A stretch of DNA of 64,000 nt from NCBI GenBank assembly GCA_964511625.1, contig CAZEJG010000005.1:62001-126000 (forward strand), written 5' to 3'. The notes under the pieces were generated by a model. The model was given only the letters and a program-made list of their open reading frames with translations, was not told the origin of the DNA and did not search any database. Within the stretch, counting starts at the first letter, position 1, and each line of letters begins with the position of its first letter. Positions 29,144-37,745 of this stretch are shown in pieces. The position numbers and the translations under genes were made by a program. The DNA is from Pseudohoeflea sp964511625 (GTDB lineage: Bacteria; Pseudomonadota; Alphaproteobacteria; Rhizobiales; Rhizobiaceae).

Positions 29144-30763
29144 ATGCGGGGGCGCACGTTGCGACACGGACAGGCTGACGAGACGGCGTTCTACCGCCGC
29201 GAAATTCATTCTCGAGTGGTCAATCTCCGCAAGGTCACATGGCTCCTCGCCCTGATGGTCGCCTGCGCGCTTGGCCTGATGCTGATTGCGATGCCGATTG
29301 CCTACGGCATGTTCTCGCCGCGATGGCTCGAGGCGGCGGGAGCCGCTACCGGCGTCGCAGGGGCTTTCCTTCTGCTCAGCGCCGCCTATCTCAAACGCCG
29401 TGTCGATGTCGACATGACCCGGCTGATTGGCGACTTCAAGATCGCCCACGCCCGCCAGGACGCCGATGCGCTGACTGGTGCCTTTATCCGCAACCGGTTT
29501 CTCGCCGATCTCTCCGAGGCCATTCTGCGCCGGCGGTCGGATGGCGGATCGGTTGCCCTGATCGTCTTCGACGTCGACCATTTCAAGCAGATCAATGACG
29601 GCTTCGGTCATCCGGTCGGCGACGCGGTTCTGCAGTTCTGCGTGCGCGCGGCGCTAAAGGCCTTTCACGGCTCGACCGTCGGGCGCATGGGCGGTGACGA
29701 GTTTGCGCTTTTCATCGAGCACGATTCGCCTATCACCGGCGCCTATATCGAACGCGCCTGCGGCGAGTTTCTCGCTCATCTGAGGGAAGGCTTTCACCTG
29801 AGTCACCGGCGACAGACCGTTTCTGCGTCGATCGGCATTGCGATCGCGCCCGGCGACGCGGCCCGCGCCGATACCCTGTTCGGCCACGCCGATATCGCAC
29901 TCTACGAATCCAAGCGCGCCGGCCGGGGCACCTGGCGCTTCTTCCGGCCCGAAATCCTGGCCGACAAACGTCACGAGCGGTTCGTCGAGCGCGAATTGCG
30001 CGCCGCCATCCTGCTCAACGAGATCTCCGTTCTCTACCAGCCGATCGTCGATTGCGACGGCGAACTGATGTCGCTGGAAGCGCTGACCCGGTGGGAGCAT
30101 TCCTCTCGCGGTCGCATCAACCCGAGCGAGTTCATCCCCGTGGCCGAGCGCTCGCGGCTGATCCATGATCTCGGCGTCGCCGTTCTGCGTCAGGTCTGCG
30201 CCGACATGGCCGAACTGCCGGACGTGACCGTCAACGTGAACGTCTCGCCGCGCCAGCTCCAGCTAAGCCATTTCCAGGAGGATTATCTCGCCGTCCTCGC
30301 CAAGGCGGGCGTCCACCCCTCGCGGATCGTTCTCGAAATCACCGAAAGTTCGCAGCTCGAAGTCAGCGGCAGTCTCAACCGGCGCATCGAAAGCCTGCGT
30401 GACGCCGGTTTCCGCATCGCGCTCGATGATTTCGGCATGGGGTATTCGGAGTTCAACCAGCTCCGCACGCTGCCCTTCGACATCATCAAGATCGACAAGT
30501 CCTATATCCAGTCGCTCGGCAACGACAAGGTAACCGACATCTTCGTCTCCGCCGTCGTCGCCGTCGCCACGCATCTCGACCGCTCCGTCGTCGCGGAAGG
30601 TGTCGAGACGGAGGCCGACATCGGCAAGGCGCGTGCGGCCGGGTGTGGCCTCTTTCAGGGCTATCTTTTCGACAAGCCGATCACGCTCGATGCGGTCAAG
30701 GGCAAGTACGTTGCCGTCGCGCCGCGGCAGCAGGCGGGATCACGAGAGCTCCTGCGGGCCTGA
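29144..30763 (+). CDS. GGDEF-EAL two-domain protein (cyclic di-GMP turnover)
   Basis: 539 residues. Two membrane helices (about 32-55 and 61-82) anchor it, followed by a GGDEF domain (intact GGDEF at 183-187, ALIVFDVDHFKQINDGFGHP) and an EAL domain (SLEALTRWEH at about 311-320; NVNVSPRQL; LEITESS; ALDDFGMGYSEF; VVAEGVETEAD). Both active sites look complete, so it may both make and degrade cyclic di-GMP. The sensory input is limited to the membrane part; there is no PAS domain. No neighbouring partner is evident. Confidence 0.92.
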   Translation: MRGRTLRHGQADETAFYRREIHSRVVNLRKVTWLLALMVACALGLMLIAMPIAYGMFSPRWLEAAGAATGVAGAFLLLSAAYLKRRVDVDMTRLIGDFKIAHARQDADALTGAFIRNRFLADLSEAILRRRSDGGSVALIVFDVDHFKQINDGFGHPVGDAVLQFCVRAALKAFHGSTVGRMGGDEFALFIEHDSPITGAYIERACGEFLAHLREGFHLSHRRQTVSASIGIAIAPGDAARADTLFGHADIALYESKRAGRGTWRFFRPEILADKRHERFVERELRAAILLNEISVLYQPIVDCDGELMSLEALTRWEHSSRGRINPSEFIPVAERSRLIHDLGVAVLRQVCADMAELPDVTVNVNVSPRQLQLSHFQEDYLAVLAKAGVHPSRIVLEITESSQLEVSGSLNRRIESLRDAGFRIALDDFGMGYSEFNQLRTLPFDIIKIDKSYIQSLGNDKVTDIFVSAVVAVATHLDRSVVAEGVETEADIGKARAAGCGLFQGYLFDKPITLDAVKGKYVAVAPRQQAGSRELLRA

Positions 30764-30788
30764 GTTCTGCGACTGTCGGCGGTCTTGA

Positions 30789-30804
30789 CGGGTGTGATCA
30801 CCCG
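30789..30804 (+). terminator. Short hairpin downstream of the GGDEF-EAL gene
   Basis: CGGGTG and CACCCG with TGAT loop, 26 bp after the stop. Weak by itself; there is no U-run. Confidence 0.35.
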
Positions 30805-30956
30805 GTTGCCGCGGTCATAGGACGCGCGCCGCGCGTGCAGTGACAAACGGCCCTCCTGCCTGTAATTCCACCCGCGTCCCCGCCGCGTTATGATGGGGCG
30901 TAATATTGGCGGTACCGGATCCCGATCACCGGCGCCCGAACAGGAGGAAGCGGTTC

Positions 30957-31877
30957 ATGTCCAGGGTTGTCATTCTCGGAGTCTTCATGGCCGACGTCGC
31001 CTTCCGGGCCGACCGGATGCCGAAGATGGGCGAAACCATCCACGGCAAGAGCTTTCATCTCGGACCGGGCGGCAAGGGTTCCAACCAGGCGGTCGCCGCC
31101 GCCCGCGCCGGTGCCGAAACCCACATGATCACCCGGCTCGGCAAGGATACCTTCGCCGATATGGCGCTCGACATGTGGCGCGAGGCGGGCGTGCATCCGG
31201 CCATCTTCCAGCATGCCGACAAGGCCACAGGCTCGGCCTTCATCTTCATCGAGGAGCATTCGGGCAACAACGCCATCATCATCTCGCCCGGTGTGGCGGC
31301 GACGATCTCCGAAGCCGACATCGAGGAGCGGGCGCGTCTGATCTCAGAGGCCAACGTCTTCGTCACCCAGCTCGAGCAGCCGCTGGCACCCGCACGGCGT
31401 GCGCTGGAGATCGCCTGTGAGGGCCGTGCGATCACCGTGCTCAATCCGGCCCCGGCCGCCGAACTGCCCAAAGACCTTCTCGAACTGTGCGACTACGTCA
31501 CGCCCAACGAAAGCGAGGCCGAGGCGCTGACCGGCATCCGGGTCGTCTCGCTCGACGACGCCCAGCAGGCGGCGATGGCGCTCGTCGCCCGCGGCGCCGG
31601 TGCGGCGATCCTGACGCTCGGCGAAAAGGGCGCCCTGTTCCACAACGGCTCGGAAACGCTCCACGTGCCCGCGCTCAATGCCGGCGGCGTGGTGGATACG
31701 ACAGGGGCGGGCGATGCGTTTAACGGCGGACTCGCCGCGGCCCTCGCAAGGGGCGCAGCCCCGGAGGAGGCGGTGCGTTTCGCCGGCGCCACTGCGGCGA
31801 TTTCGGTGACGCGCCACGGCACCGCACCCTCCATGCCGACGGAACAGGAAATCCGGGCGCTGCTCGCGCGCAGCTGA
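30957..31877 (+). CDS. rbsK: Ribokinase-like carbohydrate kinase (PfkB family)
   Basis: 306 residues from the ATG at 30957, which has the ribosome site AGGAGGAA. PfkB motifs: the N-terminal GGKGSNQAVAAARAG and the C-terminal DTTGAGDAFNGGLAAAL with the catalytic Asp. Phosphorylates ribose or a similar sugar at the 5 position. It stands alone, with no ribose importer or isomerase next to it, so the precise substrate is uncertain. Confidence 0.85.
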   Translation: MSRVVILGVFMADVAFRADRMPKMGETIHGKSFHLGPGGKGSNQAVAAARAGAETHMITRLGKDTFADMALDMWREAGVHPAIFQHADKATGSAFIFIEEHSGNNAIIISPGVAATISEADIEERARLISEANVFVTQLEQPLAPARRALEIACEGRAITVLNPAPAAELPKDLLELCDYVTPNESEAEALTGIRVVSLDDAQQAAMALVARGAGAAILTLGEKGALFHNGSETLHVPALNAGGVVDTTGAGDAFNGGLAAALARGAAPEEAVRFAGATAAISVTRHGTAPSMPTEQEIRALLARS

Positions 31878-31922
31878 GCAGGACACCGCCTTACGATCGG
31901 CGCCTTCCGGCCCGTCGTCGGC

Positions 31923-33407
31923 TCAGTTGGCCGGGCGGATCCGGATGGCGAAGATCTGGATCGGTCGGCCGATGCCGGTGATATCGCTGTTGATGCTGAT
32001 CGTTCCGCTCGCGGACGGCGCCATCTGGCGGCTGAAATCCAGTTCGATCAGCGCGTCCGTAGGCTGACTCTCGGCATTGAACCGGCGACGGCCGCAATCG
32101 CCCAGCGTGCCGAAATCGCATTTGATGTAGAAGGGCGTGGTTTCGTCGGTGGCGGCCCGCACGGTTATGGCCATGACCGAGGGACGCCCCGCCATCTCCT
32201 GCAGCGCCGAGGCGCTGATCGGCAGCGACACCTCGCCGTCATCGCCGCCGTCGGCCGAGGTGACGGTGAGCACGGGACCGGTTTCGGTGTCGGTGATCGC
32301 GGCGCTGGCGAGAGAGCCCGTCGAAAGGGGATCACCCGATCGCGGCGCGTAGATCGTCGTCCAGGCGCCCGAGAAGCCGCTTTCGGGATTGAGCGGCCGC
32401 GGCGCGCTGCCCTCGCCCGAATAATCCTCGGAACTCACGTTCGGCGGCGGGTTGGGAACCGAGGTATCCCAGTCCGCATCGAAAGCGCCGCTGTCGATGA
32501 GCCACCAGACGCCGATGCCGAGGAAGGACAGAAGCACGAGGCTGGAAAAGGCGGAGGCGAAGACATGCCGCTCGCGGCGGCGCTTCTTCTTCGGCTCCGG
32601 TTTGCTCGATTCAGCCTTGCGGTCCCGCATCGAAAACAGCCCGCCCTTTCTTCTGGTCTCCTCGGTCTCGCGCGGCGGCGGCAAGGTCAGCCCGTCGTCG
32701 GCGGCGGGCGTGCGGAGGGTTGCGCCGGCCGTGGCACCCGCATTATCGGGCCGCGGAGCTGGGGCCGACGGAGGGCCGCCGGGCTCTCGCCTTTCCCCTT
32801 CGAGCGTCGGGAAGGCCGAGTTCTCTGACGGTCGAGGTGACTGTTGAGGCGGCTGAGAAGCCGACTGCGGCCCCGACTGGTTGGGCGCATCGATCCGCGG
32901 TTCGACACGCGGCGCAGGCGCGGTGCGCTCGCCCGGCGCGCTTTCGCGTGTCACCTGGATGTCCGGTGCCCGGCCAGTCGGTCGCGCGCGCTCGGCGCCG
33001 GGCGAAAAGCCCATATCGGGTCCGAAGGCGGGACCGGGCTGGTTGCCGGATGGGGCCCGGTCGCGATCCTTGCGGATGTCGGGTGCGGTGCCTGCCGGCG
33101 CGGTTGTCGCAACGACCGGCGGCGCGACGGGGGCGGGCGACAGAGGTGGCGTGGGGCGTTCCGGCGCAGCCTGTGCCGCCGGAGCCGCCATTGGCGCCTG
33201 GCCGTCATAATCGGCCTCGATGCGGACGATGAGATCCTTGAGCCGGCTGATCTGCGGCCTGACCTCGTCCGGATCGGTGATGCCGCGGCTTTCCAGATTG
33301 CGCACCAGCGCGTCGCGGGCGGTCTGGTAGATGCGGGCACGCTGCGTCTCGTCCGGGTTCTCCACCCGGCTCAGCGCGTTGCGGATGGCCGTTTCCATTC
33401 CCTTCAC
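31923..33407 (-). CDS. Unknown single-pass membrane protein with a long Pro-rich cytoplasmic part
   Basis: 494 residues. The first about 70 residues form a helical, charged domain (AIRNALSRVENPDETQRARI). Residues about 75-240 are low-complexity, rich in Pro, Ala and Arg. A basic stretch (KPEPKKKRRRER, 269-280) precedes one membrane helix (about 282-304), then a compact C-terminal domain (about 340-494) with a possible disulfide (CDFGTLGDCG). By the positive-inside rule the N-terminus is cytoplasmic and the C-terminal domain periplasmic. I do not recognise the family. The opposite-strand ribokinase gene ends just downstream. Confidence 0.7.
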   Translation of the reverse strand: MKGMETAIRNALSRVENPDETQRARIYQTARDALVRNLESRGITDPDEVRPQISRLKDLIVRIEADYDGQAPMAAPAAQAAPERPTPPLSPAPVAPPVVATTAPAGTAPDIRKDRDRAPSGNQPGPAFGPDMGFSPGAERARPTGRAPDIQVTRESAPGERTAPAPRVEPRIDAPNQSGPQSASQPPQQSPRPSENSAFPTLEGERREPGGPPSAPAPRPDNAGATAGATLRTPAADDGLTLPPPRETEETRRKGGLFSMRDRKAESSKPEPKKKRRRERHVFASAFSSLVLLSFLGIGVWWLIDSGAFDADWDTSVPNPPPNVSSEDYSGEGSAPRPLNPESGFSGAWTTIYAPRSGDPLSTGSLASAAITDTETGPVLTVTSADGGDDGEVSLPISASALQEMAGRPSVMAITVRAATDETTPFYIKCDFGTLGDCGRRRFNAESQPTDALIELDFSRQMAPSASGTISINSDITGIGRPIQIFAIRIRPAN

Positions 33408-33707
33408 GTCCGCTGTCCTTTCCGGCGCGATCGCTCCGGGCGCGGGAGAACGGGGCTCCCGGCCGGCTGCGGTTTCCCGCTGTGGGTAGCGATTAACCCC
33501 TGAAAAGACAAGTCTCGGGGCGTGTCAGGTCCCTGGCTCCACAGGGACTATCGGGTGCGAGTGGGCCGGACCGCCCCCACCGGGATAGGTGCCTCCGCAG
33601 CTGCCGGCTCGCAATTTCGCTTGCTCAGGCGGCTTTCGCGGCCTTCAAAGCTCTGCTATCAGTTTTGACGTTCGCGTAAAGGTAAGATCGTTTCGCATGG
33701 GAGGAAC
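33408..33707 (+). other. Intergenic region with several hairpins between divergent genes
   Basis: 300 bp between two divergent genes, so it holds both promoters. Hairpins: CCCC...GGGG around 33498-33520, GTCCCTG(6)CAGGGAC at about 33529-33548, and GTGGG...CCCAC at about 33562-33580. I could not assign it to 6S RNA, SRP RNA or a known riboswitch. Confidence 0.4.
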
Positions 33708-34670
33708 ATGATGACGCTACCGGCTATTCTCAAGGACAATCTGCGCCTGCCTGTCGTGGCGTCGCCGCTCTTCATCATCTCGCACCCGCCGCTGGTCATG
33801 GCCCAGTGCAAGGCCGGCGTCGTCGGCTCCTTTCCTGCGCTCAATGCCCGTCCCGAATCCCAGGTCGACGAATGGCTGGCGGAGATCACCGAGGGGCTGG
33901 CAGACTACAACGCGAAAAACCCGGACAAGCCGGCCGCCCCCTTCGCCGTCAACCAGATCGTTCACAAGTCCAATGCCCGGCTCGAGCACGATCTCACCAT
34001 GTGCGTGAAGTACAAGGTGCCGATCGTCATCTCCTCGCTCGGCGCGGTGCCCGAGGTCAACGCCGCCGTCCATTCCTATGGCGGCATCGTGCTGCACGAC
34101 ATCACCACCGTGCGCCACGCCCATTCGGCGATCAACAAGGGCGCCGACGGCCTGATCGCGGTGGCCGCAGGCGCCGGCGGCCACGCCGGCCCGCTTTCGC
34201 CCTTCGCGCTGGTTTCCGAAATACGGGAATGGTTCGACGGGCCGCTGCTGTTGGCAGGCTCCATCTCAACCGGCGGCGGCATTCTCGCGGCTCAGGCGAT
34301 GGGCGCCGACATGGCCTATATCGGCTCGCCCTTCATCGCCACGCCGGAAGCCCGCGCCGTCGACGACTACAAGCAGATGATCGTCGAGTCGGCCGCCAAG
34401 GACATCGCCTATTCGAACTACTTCACCGGCATCCACGGCAACTATCTCAAGGGTTCGATCGCCAAGGCAGGCATGGACCCGGAAAACCTGCCCGAGGCCG
34501 ACCCCACCAAGATGGATTTCGGCGCCGCCGCCACCGGTGCCAAGGCCTGGAAGGAAATCTGGGGCTCGGGCCAGGGCATCGGCGCGGTCAAGGAAATCCA
34601 GCCGGTCGCGGACCTCGTCGACCGCCTGGAGCGCGAATACAAGGCCGCGCGCGAACGGCTGGCGCTGTAG
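33708..34670 (+). CDS. Nitronate monooxygenase (2-nitropropane dioxygenase family)
   Basis: 320 residues. A flavin-dependent TIM barrel that oxidises alkyl nitronates such as propionate-3-nitronate. Motifs: LRLPVVASPLFIISHPPLVM, VIVSSLG-type VPIVISSLGAV, AAGAGGHAGPLSPFALV and LLAGSISTGGGILAAQAMGA. Two ATG codons in tandem (33708, 33711) follow the ribosome site GGGAGGAAC; either may be used. Length is close to class I members. It probably protects against nitronate poisons; no operon partner is evident. Confidence 0.87.
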   Translation: MMTLPAILKDNLRLPVVASPLFIISHPPLVMAQCKAGVVGSFPALNARPESQVDEWLAEITEGLADYNAKNPDKPAAPFAVNQIVHKSNARLEHDLTMCVKYKVPIVISSLGAVPEVNAAVHSYGGIVLHDITTVRHAHSAINKGADGLIAVAAGAGGHAGPLSPFALVSEIREWFDGPLLLAGSISTGGGILAAQAMGADMAYIGSPFIATPEARAVDDYKQMIVESAAKDIAYSNYFTGIHGNYLKGSIAKAGMDPENLPEADPTKMDFGAAATGAKAWKEIWGSGQGIGAVKEIQPVADLVDRLEREYKAARERLAL

Positions 34671-34700
34671 GGGGCGGTTCGCTAGCGCCCGGCTGCAACC

Positions 34701-34728
34701 GTCATCCTCGGCCCTGTGCCGAGGATCT
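34701..34728 (+). repeat. GTCATCCTCGG-type palindromic repeat
   Basis: GTCATCCTCGGCCCTGTGCC then GAGGATCT; belongs to the GTCAT palindromic family and faces an inverted copy 22 bp downstream. Confidence 0.75.
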
Positions 34729-34750
34729 GCAGGCCCTTCGACCCTCGGGA

Positions 34751-34777
34751 GATCCTCGGGACAAGCCCGAGGATGAC
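34751..34777 (-). repeat. GTCATCCTCGG-type palindromic repeat, inverted copy
   Basis: GATCCTCGGGACAAGCC then CGAGGATGAC, on the minus strand of the preceding copy. Confidence 0.75.
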
Positions 34778-34933
34778 GTGACACGACGGCGGGTTGCAAG
34801 TACAAGAGCGAGGAAACAGCCTCCTCTAAACAGACACCCGCTCGCACCGCGTTTCCGCGCTTGAATTGTTCGCCCAATCACGGTATCTGCCCCGCAGTCC
34901 ACGCGCCGGGTGACTTTGCCCCGCGCCAGGCGG

Positions 34934-35009
34934 GCCGCTGTAGCTCAGTTGGTAGAGCACGTCATTCGTAATGATGGGGTCGTAGGTTCGAGTCCTATCA
35001 GCGGCACCA
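34934..35009 (+). tRNA. tRNA-Thr, anticodon CGT
   Basis: Full cloverleaf by hand: acceptor GCCGCTG with CAGCGGC; D stem GCTC/GAGC with loop AGTTGGTA; anticodon stem CGTCA/TGATG and loop TTCGTAA giving anticodon CGT (reads ACG); T stem GTAGG/CCTAT with TTCGAGT; discriminator A and an encoded CCA end (35007-35009). 76 nucleotides. It is followed by a sugar-nucleotide gene cluster. Confidence 0.97.
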
Positions 35010-35278
35010 CTCCATTTTTCTCAGTCGAAATTGGCCTGCTGAAGGTCCAGCCTCGCATCAGCTTCCCCCCTTATCCTCCCGGCTCAGATGCCACAGGGAT
35101 AAGTGCGCCCGGCCATGAGCTCCGCGATCCGACCATCTTCCGCGCCCGCACGGGCCTGCCGTTCCTGCCTTTCGCCGGCGGGGCGGGTGCGCGGGATCGG
35201 CTTCGAGGGTCCGGTCGCGGTCAACGTCACGGGACCGCGCTTCTCTGACGGAATGAGTCGCGCGCGGGGGATGAACCC

Positions 35279-36049
35279 GTGAAGGCTGTGATCCTCGCCG
35301 GCGGGCTCGGCTCGCGGCTCGCCGAGGAAACCCACGTCAAGCCCAAGCCCATGGTGGAGATCGGCGGCCGGCCGATCCTCTGGCACATCATGAAGCTCTA
35401 TCACGCCCACGGCATCCGCGATTTCGTCATCTGCTGCGGCTTCAAGGGCTATGTGATCAAGGAATATTTCGCCAACTACGCGCTGCACATGTCGGACATG
35501 ACCTTCGAAATGGCCGACAACACCGTCCACTTCCACAAGCAGAACGCCGAGGACTGGCGGGTGACGCTGGTCGATACCGGCGAGACGACGCTGACCGGCG
35601 GCCGGCTCAAGCGCGTCGCGCCCTATCTCGCGGGCGAAGAGGATTTCCTCTTCACCTATGGCGACGGGCTGGCCGATCTCGACATTTCGGCGACGGTGAA
35701 ATTCCATCGCTCCCACGGCAAGCTCGCCACCGTCACCGCCGTCCATCCCCCGGCCCGCTTCGGCGCGCTGCAGCTCGACGGCGACCGGGTGGAAGGGTTT
35801 ATCGAGAAGCCCGACGGCGAGGGCGGCTTCATCAATGGCGGCTTCTTCGTCCTCTCTGCCGGTGTTCTCGACAGGATTGCCGGCGACCAGACGAGCTTCG
35901 AATCCACCCCGCTGATCGAACTGGCCGAAGCCGATGAGCTGCGCGCCTTCTTCCATCGCGGCTTCTGGCAGCCGATGGACACGCTGCGCGACAAGAACAC
36001 GCTCGAAGCCCTGTGGGAAACGAAAAAGGCGCCCTGGAAATGCTGGTGA
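35279..36049 (+). CDS. rfbF: Glucose-1-phosphate cytidylyltransferase
   Basis: 256 residues from a GTG start. It makes CDP-glucose from CTP and glucose 1-phosphate, the entry to CDP-dideoxyhexose and related sugars. The N-terminal nucleotide loop AVILAGGLGSRLAEETHVKP, the FICCGFKGYVIKEYFANY-type region and FTYGDGLADLDI with FIEKPDGEGGFINGGFFVL are characteristic. It overlaps the next gene (rfbG) by about 10 bp. Confidence 0.95.
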   Translation: MKAVILAGGLGSRLAEETHVKPKPMVEIGGRPILWHIMKLYHAHGIRDFVICCGFKGYVIKEYFANYALHMSDMTFEMADNTVHFHKQNAEDWRVTLVDTGETTLTGGRLKRVAPYLAGEEDFLFTYGDGLADLDISATVKFHRSHGKLATVTAVHPPARFGALQLDGDRVEGFIEKPDGEGGFINGGFFVLSAGVLDRIAGDQTSFESTPLIELAEADELRAFFHRGFWQPMDTLRDKNTLEALWETKKAPWKCW

Positions 36050-37194
36050 GACGACGCAATCCGCTCCATTCCATCCGCCCTGCGGGGTTTCCCGATCCCG
36101 GGTTCTGGCAGGGTCGCCGGGTTCTGCTGACCGGCCATACCGGCTTCAAGGGCAGCTGGATGCTCGAATGGCTCGAAGCGATGGGGGCAGAGGTCACAGG
36201 CCTGGCGCTGGCGCCGGAAGGCCCGGTCTCGCTCTTCGAAGGCCTGCATGATCCAGCGCGGCTCAAGCGCGAAACCGTCGACGTTCGCGACGAAGCGGCG
36301 GTCAGGGCGCAGGTGGCTGCGGCAGAGCCCGAGATCGTCTTCCATCTCGCCGCGCAGTCGCTGGTCCGGCGCGGCCATGCCGATCCCTCGACGACCTATG
36401 CGGTCAATGTCGGCGGCACGCTCAATCTGCTCAAGGCGCTCGCCGAGGTCGGCTCGGCGCGGGCGGCGGTGGTGACGACCACCGACAAGGTCTACCGCAA
36501 CGACGGCTCCGGCCGCGCTTTCGTGGAAACCGATCCGCTGGGCGGCGACGAGCCCTATTCGAAATCCAAGGCGCTCTGCGAGATGGCGGTGTCCGCCTAT
36601 CGCGACCGCTTCGAGGCCATGGGCTGCGCGATTGCGACCGCGCGGGCCGGCAACGTCATCGGCGGCGGCGACTGGGCCGCCGACCGGTTGATCCCCGATG
36701 CGGTACGCGCCTGGTCGCGCGGCGAGAGGTTGCAGGTCCGTCGTCCCGATGCCACCCGGCCGTTCCAGCATGTGCTCGAACCCCTCCGGGGCTACATGGT
36801 CCTGGCGGAAAAGCTCACCGGCAATGCCGAACTTGCGTCCGCCTACAATTTCGGTCCGCTGGAGCCCGGCGCCAGGGTGCGCGACGTGCTCGATCTGGTC
36901 GCCGGTCATTTCGACCATGCGCCGGTCGACTATGCCGAGCGGATCGAAGGTCCGCACGAGGCGGCGACCCTGTCGCTCGACCCCGCGCTTGCCGGCCGCG
37001 ATCTCGGCGTCACCCCGGTCTGGGGCCTCGAGGAGGGTGTCTCCCGCACGGCGGCCTGGTATCGCGCCTTTGCCGATGGAAGCGATCCGCGCATTCTCTG
37101 CCTCGCCGACCGCATGGCCTATTTCGCAGCCATGCTGAGGGCCGAGGGGGACGCAATCGACCGCGAGCACGATGGAACCGCGGAGGTCGCATGA
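36040..37194 (+). CDS. rfbG: CDP-glucose 4,6-dehydratase
   Basis: 384 residues from the ATG at 36040; a GTG at 36013 is an alternative start. An extended short-chain dehydrogenase that turns CDP-glucose into CDP-4-keto-6-deoxyglucose. The N-terminal cofactor loop GHTGFKGSWMLEWLEAMG, FHLAAQSLVRRGHADPSTTY, TTDKVYRNDGSG and SKSKALCEMAVSAYRDRF are in order. The stop overlaps the start of the epimerase gene (ATGA). Confidence 0.94.
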   Translation: MLVRRRNPLHSIRPAGFPDPGFWQGRRVLLTGHTGFKGSWMLEWLEAMGAEVTGLALAPEGPVSLFEGLHDPARLKRETVDVRDEAAVRAQVAAAEPEIVFHLAAQSLVRRGHADPSTTYAVNVGGTLNLLKALAEVGSARAAVVTTTDKVYRNDGSGRAFVETDPLGGDEPYSKSKALCEMAVSAYRDRFEAMGCAIATARAGNVIGGGDWAADRLIPDAVRAWSRGERLQVRRPDATRPFQHVLEPLRGYMVLAEKLTGNAELASAYNFGPLEPGARVRDVLDLVAGHFDHAPVDYAERIEGPHEAATLSLDPALAGRDLGVTPVWGLEEGVSRTAAWYRAFADGSDPRILCLADRMAYFAAMLRAEGDAIDREHDGTAEVA

Positions 37195-37745
37195 GCCTCG
37201 AAATCGTCCGGCTGACAGGCGACGGCGAAACCGGTCCGGCGCTGGTGCGGCGCAAGGCGTTCAGCGATGACCGCGGGTCATTCACCCGGCTCTTCGCGCG
37301 CGAGGAACTGGCTGCCGCGGGACTCGCCTTCGACATCGTCCACGTCAACCATTCGGTCACCCGGGGTCGGGGCACCGTGCGTGGCTTTCACTACCAGACC
37401 ACGCCGCATGGCGAGATCAAGCTCGTCACTTGCATTCGTGGCGCGGTGCTCGATGTCGCTGTCGATATCCGTCCGGACAGCCCCGACCGGTTCAGATCCT
37501 GGTCATCGGAACTCTCGGTCGAGAACAGCACCGCGATGCTTATCCCCGAAGGATTCGCGCACGGTTTCCAGGCGCTCACCGAAGAAGTGGAACTTATCTA
37601 TCTCCACTCGGCGGCCTATGCGCCCGAAGCGGCCGCCGGGTTCCGTTACGATGATCCGGCGATCGGCTTCGACTGGCCGCTGCAGCCTGTGAACCTGTCC
37701 GAGCGCGACCGGAGCTGGCCGCTCGTCGGGGAAACCGCGCCATGA
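37191..37745 (+). CDS. dTDP-4-dehydrorhamnose 3,5-epimerase-like sugar epimerase
   Basis: 184 residues, the usual RmlC cupin size. GFHYQTTPHGEIKLVTCIRG carries the catalytic His in the RmlC position, and PEGFAHGFQALTEEVELIYL is the typical second core motif; the Tyr of YDDP lies near the end. It may epimerise the CDP-4-keto-6-deoxy sugar. Coupled by ATGA overlaps to rfbG and to the methyltransferase gene. Confidence 0.88.
   Translation: MSLEIVRLTGDGETGPALVRRKAFSDDRGSFTRLFAREELAAAGLAFDIVHVNHSVTRGRGTVRGFHYQTTPHGEIKLVTCIRGAVLDVAVDIRPDSPDRFRSWSSELSVENSTAMLIPEGFAHGFQALTEEVELIYLHSAAYAPEAAAGFRYDDPAIGFDWPLQPVNLSERDRSWPLVGETAP

Noticed and set aside
33495..33620. 6S RNA or SRP RNA in the region before the nitronate monooxygenase gene
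   Set aside because: The hallmark loops and conserved core (for example the SRP GGAAG...AGCA loop) are missing.
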